Assembly (NCBI RefSeq): GCF_009827535.1
Contig: NZ_WTYN01000001.1
Coordinates: forward strand, 558,001-622,000
Direction of reading: 5' to 3'
Source: Qipengyuania oceanensis
Lineage (GTDB): Bacteria; Pseudomonadota; Alphaproteobacteria; Sphingomonadales; Sphingomonadaceae
Length of the DNA stretch: 64,000 nt
The notes beneath the pieces are model-generated. The model was not told the origin of the DNA. It made no database searches and was given only the letters and a program-made list of their open reading frames with translations. The position numbers and the translations under genes were made by a program. Below, piece by piece: positions 35,367 through 44,434 of this stretch (the first letter of the stretch is position 1; every line of letters starts with the position of its first letter).

Positions 35367-36656
35367 ATGCGGGATTTCGCCCGCTCCGAAAGCCCCGCAG
35401 TCCAGGCCCAGCTCGACCGGCTGGCGCAGCTGAGCGTGCCCGACGGCAGGCTCGGGCTGGGTACCATCCGCGCTCTGCTTAGCCGGCTCGGCAATCCGCA
35501 CGAGCAGTTGCCGCACGTGTTCCACGTCGCGGGGACCAACGGCAAGGGATCGACCTGTGCTTTCCTGCGAGCCATGCTGGAGGCGGAAGGATACAAGGTT
35601 CACGTCACCACCAGCCCGCACCTGGTGCGCTACAACGAGCGCATCCGCGTGGCGGGCGAGCTTATCTCGGACGAGCGACTGGCCGAATTGCTGGCAGAGA
35701 TTCTCGATGTTGCCGACGGCCTCAACCCCAGCTTCTTCGAAGTCACCATTGCCGCTGCTTTCACCGAGTTCGCCCGCGTCCCGGCGGATGCCTGCGTGGT
35801 GGAGGTGGGACTCGGTGGCCGGTTCGATGCGACGAACGTGATCGAACATCCTGCGGCCTGCGGAATTGCCACGCTCGGCATGGACCACGAACGGTTCCTG
35901 CTCGCCCCCGAGGAAGGCACGCCGACCGATCCGCTGAGCCGCATCGCGTTCGAGAAAGCGGGCATCACCAAGCCCGGCTGCTCGCTGGTCACGCTGTCCT
36001 ATCCCGAAGGCCCGACGCTGGAGATCGAACGAGCGGCAATGGCCGCTGGCGCGCCACTGGCGATGCGCGGGCGCGAATGGCATTCGAGCGTCGATGTCGC
36101 TGGCCTCCACTATGCCGACCGCCACGGCGAACTGGTCCTGCCCCTGCCCGCCATGCCCGGAGCGCACCAGGCCGACAACGCTGCGCTGGCGGTAGCCATG
36201 CTGCGCCATCAGGACTTCGTGTCCGTGTCCGCAGAAGCGATCGCCGAAGGCATCCGCTCCGCCCGCTGGCCAGCGCGGATGCAGCGCCTCGCGCCTGGGC
36301 CTTTGACCGGGGACAGGATCATCTGGCTCGACGGTGGACACAATCCCGATGCCGGCGCGATGATCGCGCGCCATTTCGCTGGCGAGCGGCTGCACCTCGT
36401 CATCGGCATGATCGAGGCGAAAAACCCGCAGGCACTGATCGCACCACTTGCCGACAGCATCGGCAGCATCACGGTCGTACCCGTGCCCGGACACGAGTGG
36501 CATCCCGCAATCGCTTTCGGACCGGACGCGAGATCGGCGGACGATGTGCCGACGGCGCTGGCAGCACTGCCGGATGATGGCCTGCCGGTGCTGGTTTCGG
36601 GCTCGCTCTACCTCGCGGGCGAAGTCCTGCGGCTCAACGACGAGCTGCCCGACTAG
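35367..36656 (+). CDS. folC: Folylpolyglutamate/dihydrofolate synthase
   Basis: 429 residues. It ligates glutamate to dihydropteroate and lengthens the folate tail. The ATP-binding loop AGTNGKGS is at residues 55-62; TSPHLVRYNERIR and VVEVGLGGRFDATNV are Mur-ligase-family motifs of FolC, and LDGGHNPDAG is in the C-terminal domain. It begins seven bases after accD. Its stop overlaps by four bases the end of the convergent AmpG-like gene, leaving no room for a terminator. Confidence 0.96.
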   Translation: MRDFARSESPAVQAQLDRLAQLSVPDGRLGLGTIRALLSRLGNPHEQLPHVFHVAGTNGKGSTCAFLRAMLEAEGYKVHVTTSPHLVRYNERIRVAGELISDERLAELLAEILDVADGLNPSFFEVTIAAAFTEFARVPADACVVEVGLGGRFDATNVIEHPAACGIATLGMDHERFLLAPEEGTPTDPLSRIAFEKAGITKPGCSLVTLSYPEGPTLEIERAAMAAGAPLAMRGREWHSSVDVAGLHYADRHGELVLPLPAMPGAHQADNAALAVAMLRHQDFVSVSAEAIAEGIRSARWPARMQRLAPGPLTGDRIIWLDGGHNPDAGAMIARHFAGERLHLVIGMIEAKNPQALIAPLADSIGSITVVPVPGHEWHPAIAFGPDARSADDVPTALAALPDDGLPVLVSGSLYLAGEVLRLNDELPD

Positions 36657-38386
36657 CTTCCCGCGGCGACGTCGTGATCGACTTCGGCGATGTCCGGCTG
36701 GACCACTCCGGAATTGCGCGATCGGCTCTCGCGATACCATTCGACGCAGACCAGCACCGCTGCGCCCAGCCCGATCCAGGTCGTCAGGACGAAAACGTCG
36801 TAATAGCCCTGGTTCTCGATCATCTCGCCCAGCGCTCCGCGCCCCAGCGTGCCGATCAGCAAGGTGAGCGATGACAGCAGTGCGTATTGCACGGCACTGA
36901 ACTTCTTCGACACGATGGACGACAGCCAGGCGATGTAGGCCGCACCCGCGATGCCGATGGCGAGGTTCTCGAACGCGATGGTGATGGTCAGCTTGGCAAG
37001 GTCGGCATCACCGATCCCGGGCACCTGCTCGATCAGGTAGGTGAAGCCGATCGCCTTGCTGAATGCCGCCATATTGGCTCCGCCCACCGCCATGTCGGCA
37101 TAGAGCAGGTTCGTGAGCGCGGCGAGAATCCCGCCGATCAGCAGCGTTGCCATCCGTCCGATAGTGGTGAGCATCAGTCCGCCCAGCGCGAGCCCCGCGA
37201 TGATCGCGCCGACCCCGAAGAACTTGGACGCGAACGCAACATCGTCGTTCGTGTACTGCAGCTCGCCGAGGTAGAACGGATAGGCGAAGGTACCCCAGAT
37301 CGCGTCGCAGATGCGGTAGGTCAGCACCACGGCGAGGATCAGCACCAGGCTCCAGCCCATGCGGCCGACGAACTCGACCAGCGGCAGGACGAGCGCGCGA
37401 TAGAGATGGTCCATCGCGTAGGAGCCGCCGCTGGCGGGCGGCGCATCATGGCTGAGCAGATGCTTGCCCTGTTTCTTCTGTCCGGCGAGCCAGCCGGCGA
37501 TGAGCGCGGGGAGGATGATCGTGGCGACGATGATCCACGGGCCCCAGTTGACCGTGAACTCGGTCGGGTTGGGCCGGTCTTCCGGCGCACTGGTCAGCGA
37601 CAGGATCATGAATACCAGCACGACGCCGATCGCTGCCGCCCAGAGGAGGCCGACCGCGACGAGCGCACGGCTGCGAATGGCCGGCTCGAGTTCGCCCGCG
37701 AGGCGCAGCGCGCGGACTTGCTCGTCGCCCTGGCTATTCTCGGCCACGCCCTCAGCATTGGGGGCCCACAAGCCGACGAAACCGACGAACAGCAGGATCG
37801 CGCCCATCATGGCGTAGGTTTCCGGCCAGCCGATCCGCGCCGCGATGATCAGGCCGAGCGCGCCGCCCACGAGCGAGGAGAGGCGATAACCCATCTGGTA
37901 GATCGTCGAGAGAATATCGATCGTCGCCCGTTCGTCTGCCACGTCGATGCGCCAGGCATTGATCGCGATGTCCTGGGTCGCGCTGGCGAAGGCGCCGATC
38001 CCGGCGAGCAGGCTGAACATGCCGAGTTGCGACTTGGGATCGAGCAGGCTCATGGTGACGAGGAAGCTGCCGAGCAGCACCTGCATCGGGACGATCCACT
38101 GCTTGCGGCGACCCAGCCGGCGCAACAGCGGCAGATCGACCTTGTCGATCAGCGGCGACCACAGGAACTGGAAGGCATAGGCAAGGCCGATGAGGCTGAA
38201 CACGCCCATCGTCTCCAGATCGACTTCCGCCTCGGTCAGCCAGGCGAAAAGCGTGCCGAGGAACAGCGCGAAAGGCAGCCCGCTGGCAAAGCCGAACAGC
38301 AGCATGAAGCCTGTCTTGCGATTGCTCAGCGCCATACCGAGCACCCGCCAAGCGGATTGCTTCTTAGCGGCTGCGACCTCTGCCAT
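36653..38386 (-). CDS. AmpG-like MFS permease
   Basis: 577 residues with about 14 membrane helices. The N-terminus LLFGFASGLPFALFLGTLFAWL and IGLAYAFQFLWSPLIDKV, then the QDIAINAWRIDV motif, mark the AmpG/PAT branch of the major facilitator superfamily, which imports anhydro-muropeptides for cell-wall recycling. A long insert with DUF-like soluble loop (GKHLLSHDAPPASGG) lies mid-protein. Substrate is not proven; some relatives carry acetyl-CoA. No beta-lactamase regulator is nearby. It is divergent from the Rieske oxygenase gene and converges on folC. Confidence 0.88.
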   Translation of the reverse strand: MAEVAAAKKQSAWRVLGMALSNRKTGFMLLFGFASGLPFALFLGTLFAWLTEAEVDLETMGVFSLIGLAYAFQFLWSPLIDKVDLPLLRRLGRRKQWIVPMQVLLGSFLVTMSLLDPKSQLGMFSLLAGIGAFASATQDIAINAWRIDVADERATIDILSTIYQMGYRLSSLVGGALGLIIAARIGWPETYAMMGAILLFVGFVGLWAPNAEGVAENSQGDEQVRALRLAGELEPAIRSRALVAVGLLWAAAIGVVLVFMILSLTSAPEDRPNPTEFTVNWGPWIIVATIILPALIAGWLAGQKKQGKHLLSHDAPPASGGSYAMDHLYRALVLPLVEFVGRMGWSLVLILAVVLTYRICDAIWGTFAYPFYLGELQYTNDDVAFASKFFGVGAIIAGLALGGLMLTTIGRMATLLIGGILAALTNLLYADMAVGGANMAAFSKAIGFTYLIEQVPGIGDADLAKLTITIAFENLAIGIAGAAYIAWLSSIVSKKFSAVQYALLSSLTLLIGTLGRGALGEMIENQGYYDVFVLTTWIGLGAAVLVCVEWYRESRSRNSGVVQPDIAEVDHDVAAGS

Positions 38387-38457
38387 ACCCTAGCGTCCTT
38401 TTGTTTTCGCCAATTTGGTGCGACACTAGCGGCGCGAAAGAGGAAGGAACAGCCACC

Positions 38458-39633
38458 ATGAGTGCTGTGGGTATAACCAAGTCCGTTGGTGATCCGGCCC
38501 GCAGGCCGACCGACGGGATGCTCGCGCTGGCGAAAGACCTCGCCGAGAACCGCAAGCGCGATGCCGCCGAACCGTCGACCGTGCCCGCGCGTGTCTATAC
38601 CGATCCCGATCATTTCGCGCGCGAGAAGGGGGCGATCTATGACCGCCTGCCGCAGATCCTGTGCCCCTCGGTCTTACTGCCCGAGCCGGGCATGGCAGTG
38701 CCGCACGATGCCACCGGGCGACCGCTGCTAATCACCCGCGACGCGGATGGCACGGCGCATGTGTTTATGAACGTCTGCCGCCATCGCGGAACGCGGCTGG
38801 TCGAGGGCGCGGAGGTTTGCGCCACGAAGAAGCTCGTCTGCCCCTATCATGCGTGGACCTACGCGGTGGACGGACGGCTGCTCGCCCTGCCCCGCCCCGA
38901 TACTTTCCCGGATCTCGACAAGGCGGATTTCGGTCTCGTCGAATTGCCCTCGAAGGAGACCGGCGGCCTGATCTGGTTCGCTCCTCATGAGGAAACCGCC
39001 GACTTCACGCTTGCCGAAACGATCGGCGAGGATTTCCACGCGCTCGGCATGGGCGAACAATTCCTGTTCCGGCGCAAGCTGCACACCGTGAAGGGCAACT
39101 GGAAGCTCATCATGGATGCCTTCCTCGAAAGCTATCACGTCACGCGCCTGCACGCGCAGACGATCGGCCCTTTCTTCAAGGACGGGGTCACCAGCGGCGA
39201 CATGATCGGCCCGCATTCGCGCAGCGCGGTCGGCAGGCTGGAGGAAATGGACGGCATCGACCTCACCGACATGGCGCAGCTGCGGCGCGTCGTGACCTAT
39301 GCCTACCAGCTCATGCCGGGTGCGCTCGTCATCCCCAGCCCCGATTACATCAACGTGATGGTGATGATGCCGCAGGCTCACGACCTGACGCTGGTCGAGG
39401 ACTTCATGCTGATCCCCGAGCCGCCCGCGACGGACAAGGCGCGCGATCACTGGGAACGCAGCTGGGCGCTGCTCGACGGCGGGGTCTTCGCCAGCGAGGA
39501 CTTCCGCGCCGCAGAACTCGGCCAGCAGGGTCTGGAGAGCGGCGCGATTGACGAACTGACGCTCGGCACGATGGAAGGCGGCATCCGTCGCTACCACGAG
39601 ACCGTCGAAGAGGCGTTGCGCGCGGCGAACTGA
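38458..39633 (+). CDS. Rieske aromatic-ring-hydroxylating-type oxygenase, alpha subunit
   Basis: 391 residues from ATG 38458, preceded by GAGGAAGG; a 19-codon upstream extension is rejected. The [2Fe-2S] Rieske cluster ligands are Cys107, His109, Cys128 and His131 (CRHRG and CPYHAW). The mononuclear iron site is formed by His227 and His232 in ESYHVTRLH, with Asn214 (KGNWKL) typical of the region. No reductase, ferredoxin or beta subunit is nearby, so its substrate cannot be told; relatives act on aromatics, sterols or quaternary amines. Confidence 0.9.
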   Translation: MSAVGITKSVGDPARRPTDGMLALAKDLAENRKRDAAEPSTVPARVYTDPDHFAREKGAIYDRLPQILCPSVLLPEPGMAVPHDATGRPLLITRDADGTAHVFMNVCRHRGTRLVEGAEVCATKKLVCPYHAWTYAVDGRLLALPRPDTFPDLDKADFGLVELPSKETGGLIWFAPHEETADFTLAETIGEDFHALGMGEQFLFRRKLHTVKGNWKLIMDAFLESYHVTRLHAQTIGPFFKDGVTSGDMIGPHSRSAVGRLEEMDGIDLTDMAQLRRVVTYAYQLMPGALVIPSPDYINVMVMMPQAHDLTLVEDFMLIPEPPATDKARDHWERSWALLDGGVFASEDFRAAELGQQGLESGAIDELTLGTMEGGIRRYHETVEEALRAAN

Positions 39634-39651
39634 CGGCCTAGGCGCGGGCGC

Positions 39652-40422
39652 ATGTCCAGAACACCGCGTGCAGACGACCGGCCCGAAGGGGATCGCATTG
39701 CCAAATTGCTGGCGCGCGCAGGCGTCGCCTCGCGCCGCGAGATAGAGCGGATGATCGAAGACGGGCGCGTGACCCTGGCCGGCAAGCCGGTGACGACCCC
39801 GGCGACCTTCCTGACCTCGCTCGACGGCGTGTCGGTCGACGGCAAGCCCGTCGGCAAGGTCGAAGCGCCGCGGCTGTTTCGATTCCACAAGCCCTCGGGC
39901 CTGCTGACTGCGGAACGCGATTCGTCGGGTCGCCCGACGATCTACACCGCGCTGCGCAACGCGCTGCCCAAGGGTACGCCGCGCATGATCCCGGTCGGTA
40001 GGCTGGATTTCACGACCGAAGGCTTGCTGATGCTGACCAATGACGGCGAGCTGAAGCGCGCGATGGAGTTGCCGTCGTCCGGCATTCCGCGCACCTATCG
40101 CGCACGGGCATTCGGCGACGTCACGCAGGCACAGCTCGACGATCTCATCGAGGGCGTGGAGATCGACGGCATTCGCTACGGCAAGATCGAAGCCGATCTT
40201 GAACGCGGATCGGGGAAGAACCGTTGGGTCCAGATGACGCTGACCGAGGGCAAGAACCGCGAAGTGCGCCGCGTTCTCGAACACCTGGGGCTGAAGGTGA
40301 ACCGGCTGATGCGACTCGCCTACGGGCCGTTCGAGCTCGCCGACCTGCCGCGCGGCGCTGCCCAGGAAGTGCCGCAGAAGCAGGTCGAAGCGTTCCGCAA
40401 GCAGCTGATGCGCAGCAAATGA
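39652..40422 (+). CDS. rluB: rRNA pseudouridine synthase (RluB/RsuA family)
   Basis: 256 residues. An N-terminal S4 RNA-binding domain (IAKLLARAGVASRREIERMI) joins a pseudouridine synthase domain with the catalytic Asp119 in VGRLDFTTEGLLMLTNDG and KNREVRRVLEHLGLKVNRLMR. In E. coli RluB modifies U2605 of 23S rRNA; the exact target here is inferred. The stop overlaps the rsmD start (ATGA), so two rRNA-modifying enzymes are coupled. Confidence 0.93.
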   Translation: MSRTPRADDRPEGDRIAKLLARAGVASRREIERMIEDGRVTLAGKPVTTPATFLTSLDGVSVDGKPVGKVEAPRLFRFHKPSGLLTAERDSSGRPTIYTALRNALPKGTPRMIPVGRLDFTTEGLLMLTNDGELKRAMELPSSGIPRTYRARAFGDVTQAQLDDLIEGVEIDGIRYGKIEADLERGSGKNRWVQMTLTEGKNREVRRVLEHLGLKVNRLMRLAYGPFELADLPRGAAQEVPQKQVEAFRKQLMRSK

Positions 40423-40964
40423 GAGTGATTGCCGGCGACTGGCGCGGGCGCAGAATCGTCGCCCCCAAGGGAGACGCCACCCGTCCCACAGCCGATCGCA
40501 CGCGCGAGACGCTGTTCAACATGTTGGCGAGCCGCTTGGGCTCCTTCGAAGACCTGTCGGTCGCGGACCTGTTCGCAGGCTCGGGCGCGCTGGGGATCGA
40601 GGCGCTATCGCGCGGCGCGGCGCACTGCCTGTTCGTGGAGAACGATGCGGCCGCGATAAAGGCGATCAGGGAGAATGTTTCCGGCCTCGATGCCCGCGAG
40701 AAGGCGACCATCCAGCAGGGATCGGTGATGCAGCTCGGCCCCGCGAAGCAGGCGACCGATCTCATCCTTCTCGATCCGCCCTATCACACCGGTGCGGGCG
40801 GCGTGGCGCTCGACCGGCTGTTGCGACTGGGCTGGATTTCCGAAGCTACGTGGATGGCGGTAGAATCGGCTGCGGACGAGACGATCGCGGTGGCGGGGCT
40901 GTCGATCGATGCCGAGCGCAAGGTCGGCAAGGCCAAGCTGACCCTGCTTCGTCGCGAAGCCTGA
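40419..40964 (+). CDS. rsmD: 16S rRNA (guanine966-N2)-methyltransferase
   Basis: 181 residues from ATG 40419. RsmD methylates G966 of 16S rRNA. The sequence MRVIAGDWRGRRIVAPKG, the RPTADRTRETLFNML segment, the SAM-binding ADLFAGSGALGIEALSRG and the catalytic DPPY (119-122) are all present. It overlaps the stop of rluB by four bases. A longer frame upstream lies inside rluB and is rejected. Confidence 0.96.
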   Translation: MRVIAGDWRGRRIVAPKGDATRPTADRTRETLFNMLASRLGSFEDLSVADLFAGSGALGIEALSRGAAHCLFVENDAAAIKAIRENVSGLDAREKATIQQGSVMQLGPAKQATDLILLDPPYHTGAGGVALDRLLRLGWISEATWMAVESAADETIAVAGLSIDAERKVGKAKLTLLRREA

Positions 40965-41054
40965 CCCAGGCAAGAAAAAGGACAGCGACACCATCGTGCC
41001 GCCGCCCCTCTTCGTGGCCCGAGAGACGCGAACGCCCCGGTTTGCGAAAAATGA

Positions 41055-41633
41055 TTACCGGTTCTGCGGAAGCGGACCGTCGATTTCGCTCGCGGGCTTA
41101 CCCGGCCAGTAATTCAGCGGACGATTGCCGTAGTTGAGGCCGGCTTCACGCGGGTTGACGCAGTTGTCCTGCTGATCGCCCTTGCAAGGCGGATATTCCC
41201 CGTTGTGGGCAGCCGGAGCCGTCTGGGTGACTGCATTGCCGCGGAACACTATGTTGCCGCTCGTGGCCGAACGGGTCGTGCGGGCAGTCGCGCTAGCATT
41301 CGATGCCGTCGCGTTGCCGGCCGCATTCATCTGGTTGCGGATCGAAGTCCAGGCCGCGACGCGCTGGGGTTCCGTCATCGTGACGATGCTGACGCGCTGT
41401 TCGTTGTTGAGCGCATTCCACCATACCCCCTGCTGCATTTCGTCGAGAGTCCAGTAATACGTCTGTGCTTCCATCGGCCAAGCATCGTAGGTCGCCTGCT
41501 GCTCGGCATCCCACGCATCGTACATGGACTGCTGCATCGCCGTCAGTTCCATCGGCTCCATGTGATGATCGGCCATCGCGGGCGCTGCGGTGAGAGCAAG
41601 TGCGGCTGCTCCGGCATAAATCAGCGACTTCAT
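41055..41633 (-). CDS. Secreted protein of unknown function
   Basis: 192 residues with a signal peptide (about 1-21, ending APAMA). The mature part has a Met/Trp/Gln-rich segment (MQQSMYDAWDAEQQATYDAW) with repeated YDAW-type units, an Ala/Thr linker, and a Cys-containing C-terminal block (PPCKGDQQDNCVNPREAG). I recognise no named family; similar proteins occur in sphingomonads. It is convergent with rsmD (90 bases between) and divergent from the UvrD/PcrA gene. Confidence 0.75.
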   Translation of the reverse strand: MKSLIYAGAAALALTAAPAMADHHMEPMELTAMQQSMYDAWDAEQQATYDAWPMEAQTYYWTLDEMQQGVWWNALNNEQRVSIVTMTEPQRVAAWTSIRNQMNAAGNATASNASATARTTRSATSGNIVFRGNAVTQTAPAAHNGEYPPCKGDQQDNCVNPREAGLNYGNRPLNYWPGKPASEIDGPLPQNR

Positions 41634-41719
41634 ATGAGTTCTCCGTTTTTATTCCTGTCGGGCCACTTACGCAGAAGGGTGGCCCAAGGTTCCGGATCGC
41701 CCTTGCGCCCGCCCCTCGC

Positions 41720-41734
41720 GTTCCCTACCTGTTC
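41720..41734 (+). promoter_or_regulatory. SOS (LexA) box in front of the UvrD/PcrA gene
   Basis: GTTC-N7-GTTC, the direct-repeat LexA site of alphaproteobacteria, ends eight bases before the ATG at 41743. The pair is exact. About two such sites would be expected by chance in 64 kb on both strands, so position in front of a DNA repair helicase is the main argument. Confidence 0.65.
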
Positions 41735-41742
41735 ACCGCTTC

Positions 41743-44049
41743 ATGACCGAGATTCCAGCCACCGACAGCGCGCCTCCGGCAGACGTCCCTCCCCCCTATG
41801 CGGCGCGGCTCAACACGCCGCAGCGCGAGGCCGTGCTGACGACCGAGGGGCCGGTGCTGATGCTGGCCGGGGCCGGCACCGGGAAGACGGCGGCGCTCAC
41901 CGCAAGGCTGGCACATCTCATCGCGATGCGGCTCGCTTGGCCCAGCGAGATTCTCTGTGTCACCTTCACCAACAAGGCTGCGCGCGAGATGCGGGAGCGC
42001 GTGGGACGCCACATCGGCGACGCCGTGGAAGGAATGCCGTGGCTCGGCACGTTTCACTCGGTCTGTGCGAAGATGCTTCGCCGCCATGCCGAACTGGTCG
42101 GTCTCCAGAGCAATTACACAATCATCGATACCGACGACCAGCTGCGGTTGCTGAAGGCTCTCATCCAGGACAACGATATCGATGACAAGCGCTGGCCCGC
42201 GCGCCAGCTTGCCGGACTGATCGACGGCTGGAAGAACCGCGGGCTCAATCCCGCCGACCTCGATGCCGTCGACAACGAGAGTTACGCAAACGGTCGCGGC
42301 CAGCAGATGTACGGGCTCTACCAGCAGCGTCTGAAGGCGCTCAACGCCTGCGATTTCGGCGATCTGATGCTGCACATGCTGAACATCTTCCGCCAGCACC
42401 GCGACGTGCTGGAACACTATCAGAAGCGCTTCAAATACATCCTGGTGGACGAATACCAGGACACCAATGCCGTCCAGTACCTGTGGCTTCGGCTGCTCGC
42501 GCAGGAACGCAAGAACATCTGCGTGGTCGGCGACGACGATCAATCGATCTATTCCTGGCGCGGTGCGGAAGTCGCCAACATCCTGCGCTTCGAGAAGGAT
42601 TTTCCGGGCGCCAAGGTCGTCAAGCTGGAGCAGAACTACCGCTCAACCCCGCAGATCCTGGCGGCGGCCTCGGGCCTTATCACCGCCAACAGCCAGCGGC
42701 TCGGCAAGACCTTGTGGACCGAGCTGGAGCATGGTGAGAAAGTTCGCGTCATCGGCGTGTGGGACGGCCCGGAAGAAGCGCGCCGCGTGGGCGAGGAGAT
42801 CGAGCGGCTCGAGCGTGAGGGCGCAAGCCTCGACAAGGTCGCGATCCTTGTCCGTGCGCAGTACCAGACCCGCGAGTTCGAAGACCGGTTCATCCAGATC
42901 GGCATCAACTACCGCATCATCGGCGGCTTCCGTTTCTACGAGCGCGCCGAAATCCGCGACGCCCTCGCCTATCTGCGCGTCATTGCGCAGCCTGCCGACG
43001 ACCTCGCGTTCGAGCGCATCTACAATCAGCCCAAGCGCGGTCTCGGCTCCAAGACCCTGGAAAAGATGTACCAGCACGCACGGCGGACGCAGATGCCGCT
43101 GGCGGCAGCATCGCTCGATCTGGCCGAGACCGACGAATTGCCCGCGCGCGCGCGCAACACTCTGGTCGGCCTGCTCCAGCAGTTCGTCCACTGGCGCGAA
43201 CTGGCCGAGGAAACGACCCCGGCCGAACTGATGCGCGCGGTGCTCGCCGAGAGCGGCTACGACGACATGCTCGCTGCCGATCGTTCGGCAGAAAGCGCCG
43301 GCAGGGCGGAAAACCTCTCCGAACTGGCGCGTGCGATGGAAGAGTACGCGACGCTGGGCGATTTCCTCGAGCACGTCAGCCTCATCATGGACAATGACGC
43401 GCGCGACGATGGCGAGAAGGTCACGATCATGACCATGCACGCTGCCAAGGGCTTGGAATTCGACCATGTTTTCCTGCCGGGCTGGGAAGAGGGTGTCTTC
43501 CCCTCGCAGCGCTCGCTCGACGAAGGGGGCCTCGCCAGCCTGGAGGAAGAACGTCGGCTCGCCTATGTCGCGATCACGCGCGCAAGACGCCGCTGCACGA
43601 TCCTCCATGCCGCGAACCGGCGCATCTACGGCCAGTGGACAAGCTCGATCCCGAGCCGCTTCGTGGAGGAATTGCCCGAAGAGACCATCACGAGCGAAAC
43701 CACCATGACCGGCGGCGCATCGCTATGGCGCGCCAACTGGAGCGAGAACGAGGACCCGTTCGCCCACGTGTCGAGCAGCCGGCCGGATCGATCCTCTGCA
43801 CGTGGCCCAGGCTGGCAGCGGGCGCTCGAAACCGGGTACGACATGAAACAACTGGTGGTGAAGGAAAGCCGCCGCAGCGCCGCGAGCTTTGCGGCCTCTG
43901 CTCGGACAGACATCGCGATCGGAGCGCGCGTCTTCCACGACAAGTTCGGCTACGGCGAAGTCACCGGCCAGGAAGGCAACAAGCTGACCATTTCTTTCGA
44001 GAAGGCCGGCGAGAAGCGGGTCATCGACAGCTTCGTCACGCTGGCCTGA
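41743..44049 (+). CDS. pcrA: UvrD/PcrA-like superfamily 1 DNA helicase
   Basis: 768 residues. A 3'-5' helicase used in excision repair, mismatch repair and clearing RecA from DNA. The Walker A loop AGAGTGKT is at residues 42-49; later motifs include TFTNKAAREM (Ia), VDEYQDTNAVQY (II), GDDDQSIYSWRGA (III), VKLEQNYRS (IV), TMHAAKGLEFDHVF (V) and LAYVAITRARR (VI). The C-terminus carries a Tudor-like fold (GARVFHDKFGYGEVTGQEG) that binds RNA polymerase in PcrA, supporting the PcrA name. A LexA box precedes it, so DNA damage should induce it. Confidence 0.93.
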   Translation: MTEIPATDSAPPADVPPPYAARLNTPQREAVLTTEGPVLMLAGAGTGKTAALTARLAHLIAMRLAWPSEILCVTFTNKAAREMRERVGRHIGDAVEGMPWLGTFHSVCAKMLRRHAELVGLQSNYTIIDTDDQLRLLKALIQDNDIDDKRWPARQLAGLIDGWKNRGLNPADLDAVDNESYANGRGQQMYGLYQQRLKALNACDFGDLMLHMLNIFRQHRDVLEHYQKRFKYILVDEYQDTNAVQYLWLRLLAQERKNICVVGDDDQSIYSWRGAEVANILRFEKDFPGAKVVKLEQNYRSTPQILAAASGLITANSQRLGKTLWTELEHGEKVRVIGVWDGPEEARRVGEEIERLEREGASLDKVAILVRAQYQTREFEDRFIQIGINYRIIGGFRFYERAEIRDALAYLRVIAQPADDLAFERIYNQPKRGLGSKTLEKMYQHARRTQMPLAAASLDLAETDELPARARNTLVGLLQQFVHWRELAEETTPAELMRAVLAESGYDDMLAADRSAESAGRAENLSELARAMEEYATLGDFLEHVSLIMDNDARDDGEKVTIMTMHAAKGLEFDHVFLPGWEEGVFPSQRSLDEGGLASLEEERRLAYVAITRARRRCTILHAANRRIYGQWTSSIPSRFVEELPEETITSETTMTGGASLWRANWSENEDPFAHVSSSRPDRSSARGPGWQRALETGYDMKQLVVKESRRSAASFAASARTDIAIGARVFHDKFGYGEVTGQEGNKLTISFEKAGEKRVIDSFVTLA

Positions 44050-44082
44050 ACGGACCTGAGACGGCCTCATTCCGGCAGGCAC

Positions 44083-44111
44083 AAAAAAAGCGCCGCCCGG
44101 AGGCAGCGCTT
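44083..44111 (-). terminator. Intrinsic terminator after the entericidin-like gene
   Basis: Ten-base-pair stem (44088-44097 with 44102-44111, one G-U pair), then seven Ts on the minus strand. It may also slow plus-strand transcripts from the helicase gene. Confidence 0.85.
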
Positions 44112-44139
44112 CTTCTGGTTTGAATCTCGACTTGGCTGT

Positions 44140-44274
44140 TCAGCAGTTGTTGTCGACGCCGTCGACGCAATCGCCAACCGATTCGACATCATCAACGGCA
44201 CCGCGAACGGTGTTGCACGCCTGCAGGGCGAGCATGCTGGTTCCAAGGGCGACCACGGCAAGAAGCTTCTTCAT
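44140..44274 (-). CDS. Entericidin-like small lipoprotein
   Basis: 44 residues, with a GGAGG ribosome-binding site six bases before ATG 44274. The protein reads MKKLLAVVALGTSMLALQAC as a lipoprotein signal with lipobox LQAC (Cys20), then NTVRGAVDDVESVGDCVDGV and ends NNC. The NTVRG-type sequence after the lipid Cys matches the entericidin A/B family of tiny outer-membrane lipoproteins linked to envelope stress and programmed death in stationary phase. It lies between a convergent helicase gene (plus) and the RhlE gene (minus, 160 bases upstream), with its own terminator. Confidence 0.8.
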   Translation of the reverse strand: MKKLLAVVALGTSMLALQACNTVRGAVDDVESVGDCVDGVDNNC

Positions 44275-44434
44275 GTTATTCCTCCAAAATCGCGGCCAAA
44301 ACCCGGAAGGAATTCAGGCCGCTGGATGACGGTGACCAAACAACGTCAACGCGCGAGAAGGGTTCCGCGCATGGCAAACATGACCTTATCAGCAATTCCG
44401 GAGGGGCAGTTTCGCCCCTGTACGGTCGCGGCGA

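Noticed and set aside
36887-38461. Plus-strand open frame of 524 codons opposite the AmpG-like permease
   Set aside because: The complement of a hydrophobic membrane protein gives this charged, His/Glu/Arg-rich frame; there is no domain or ribosome-binding site.
44403-44420. Hairpin after the RhlE gene as a terminator
   Set aside because: The six-base-pair stem is not followed by a T-run on the minus strand, so I do not list it as a terminator.
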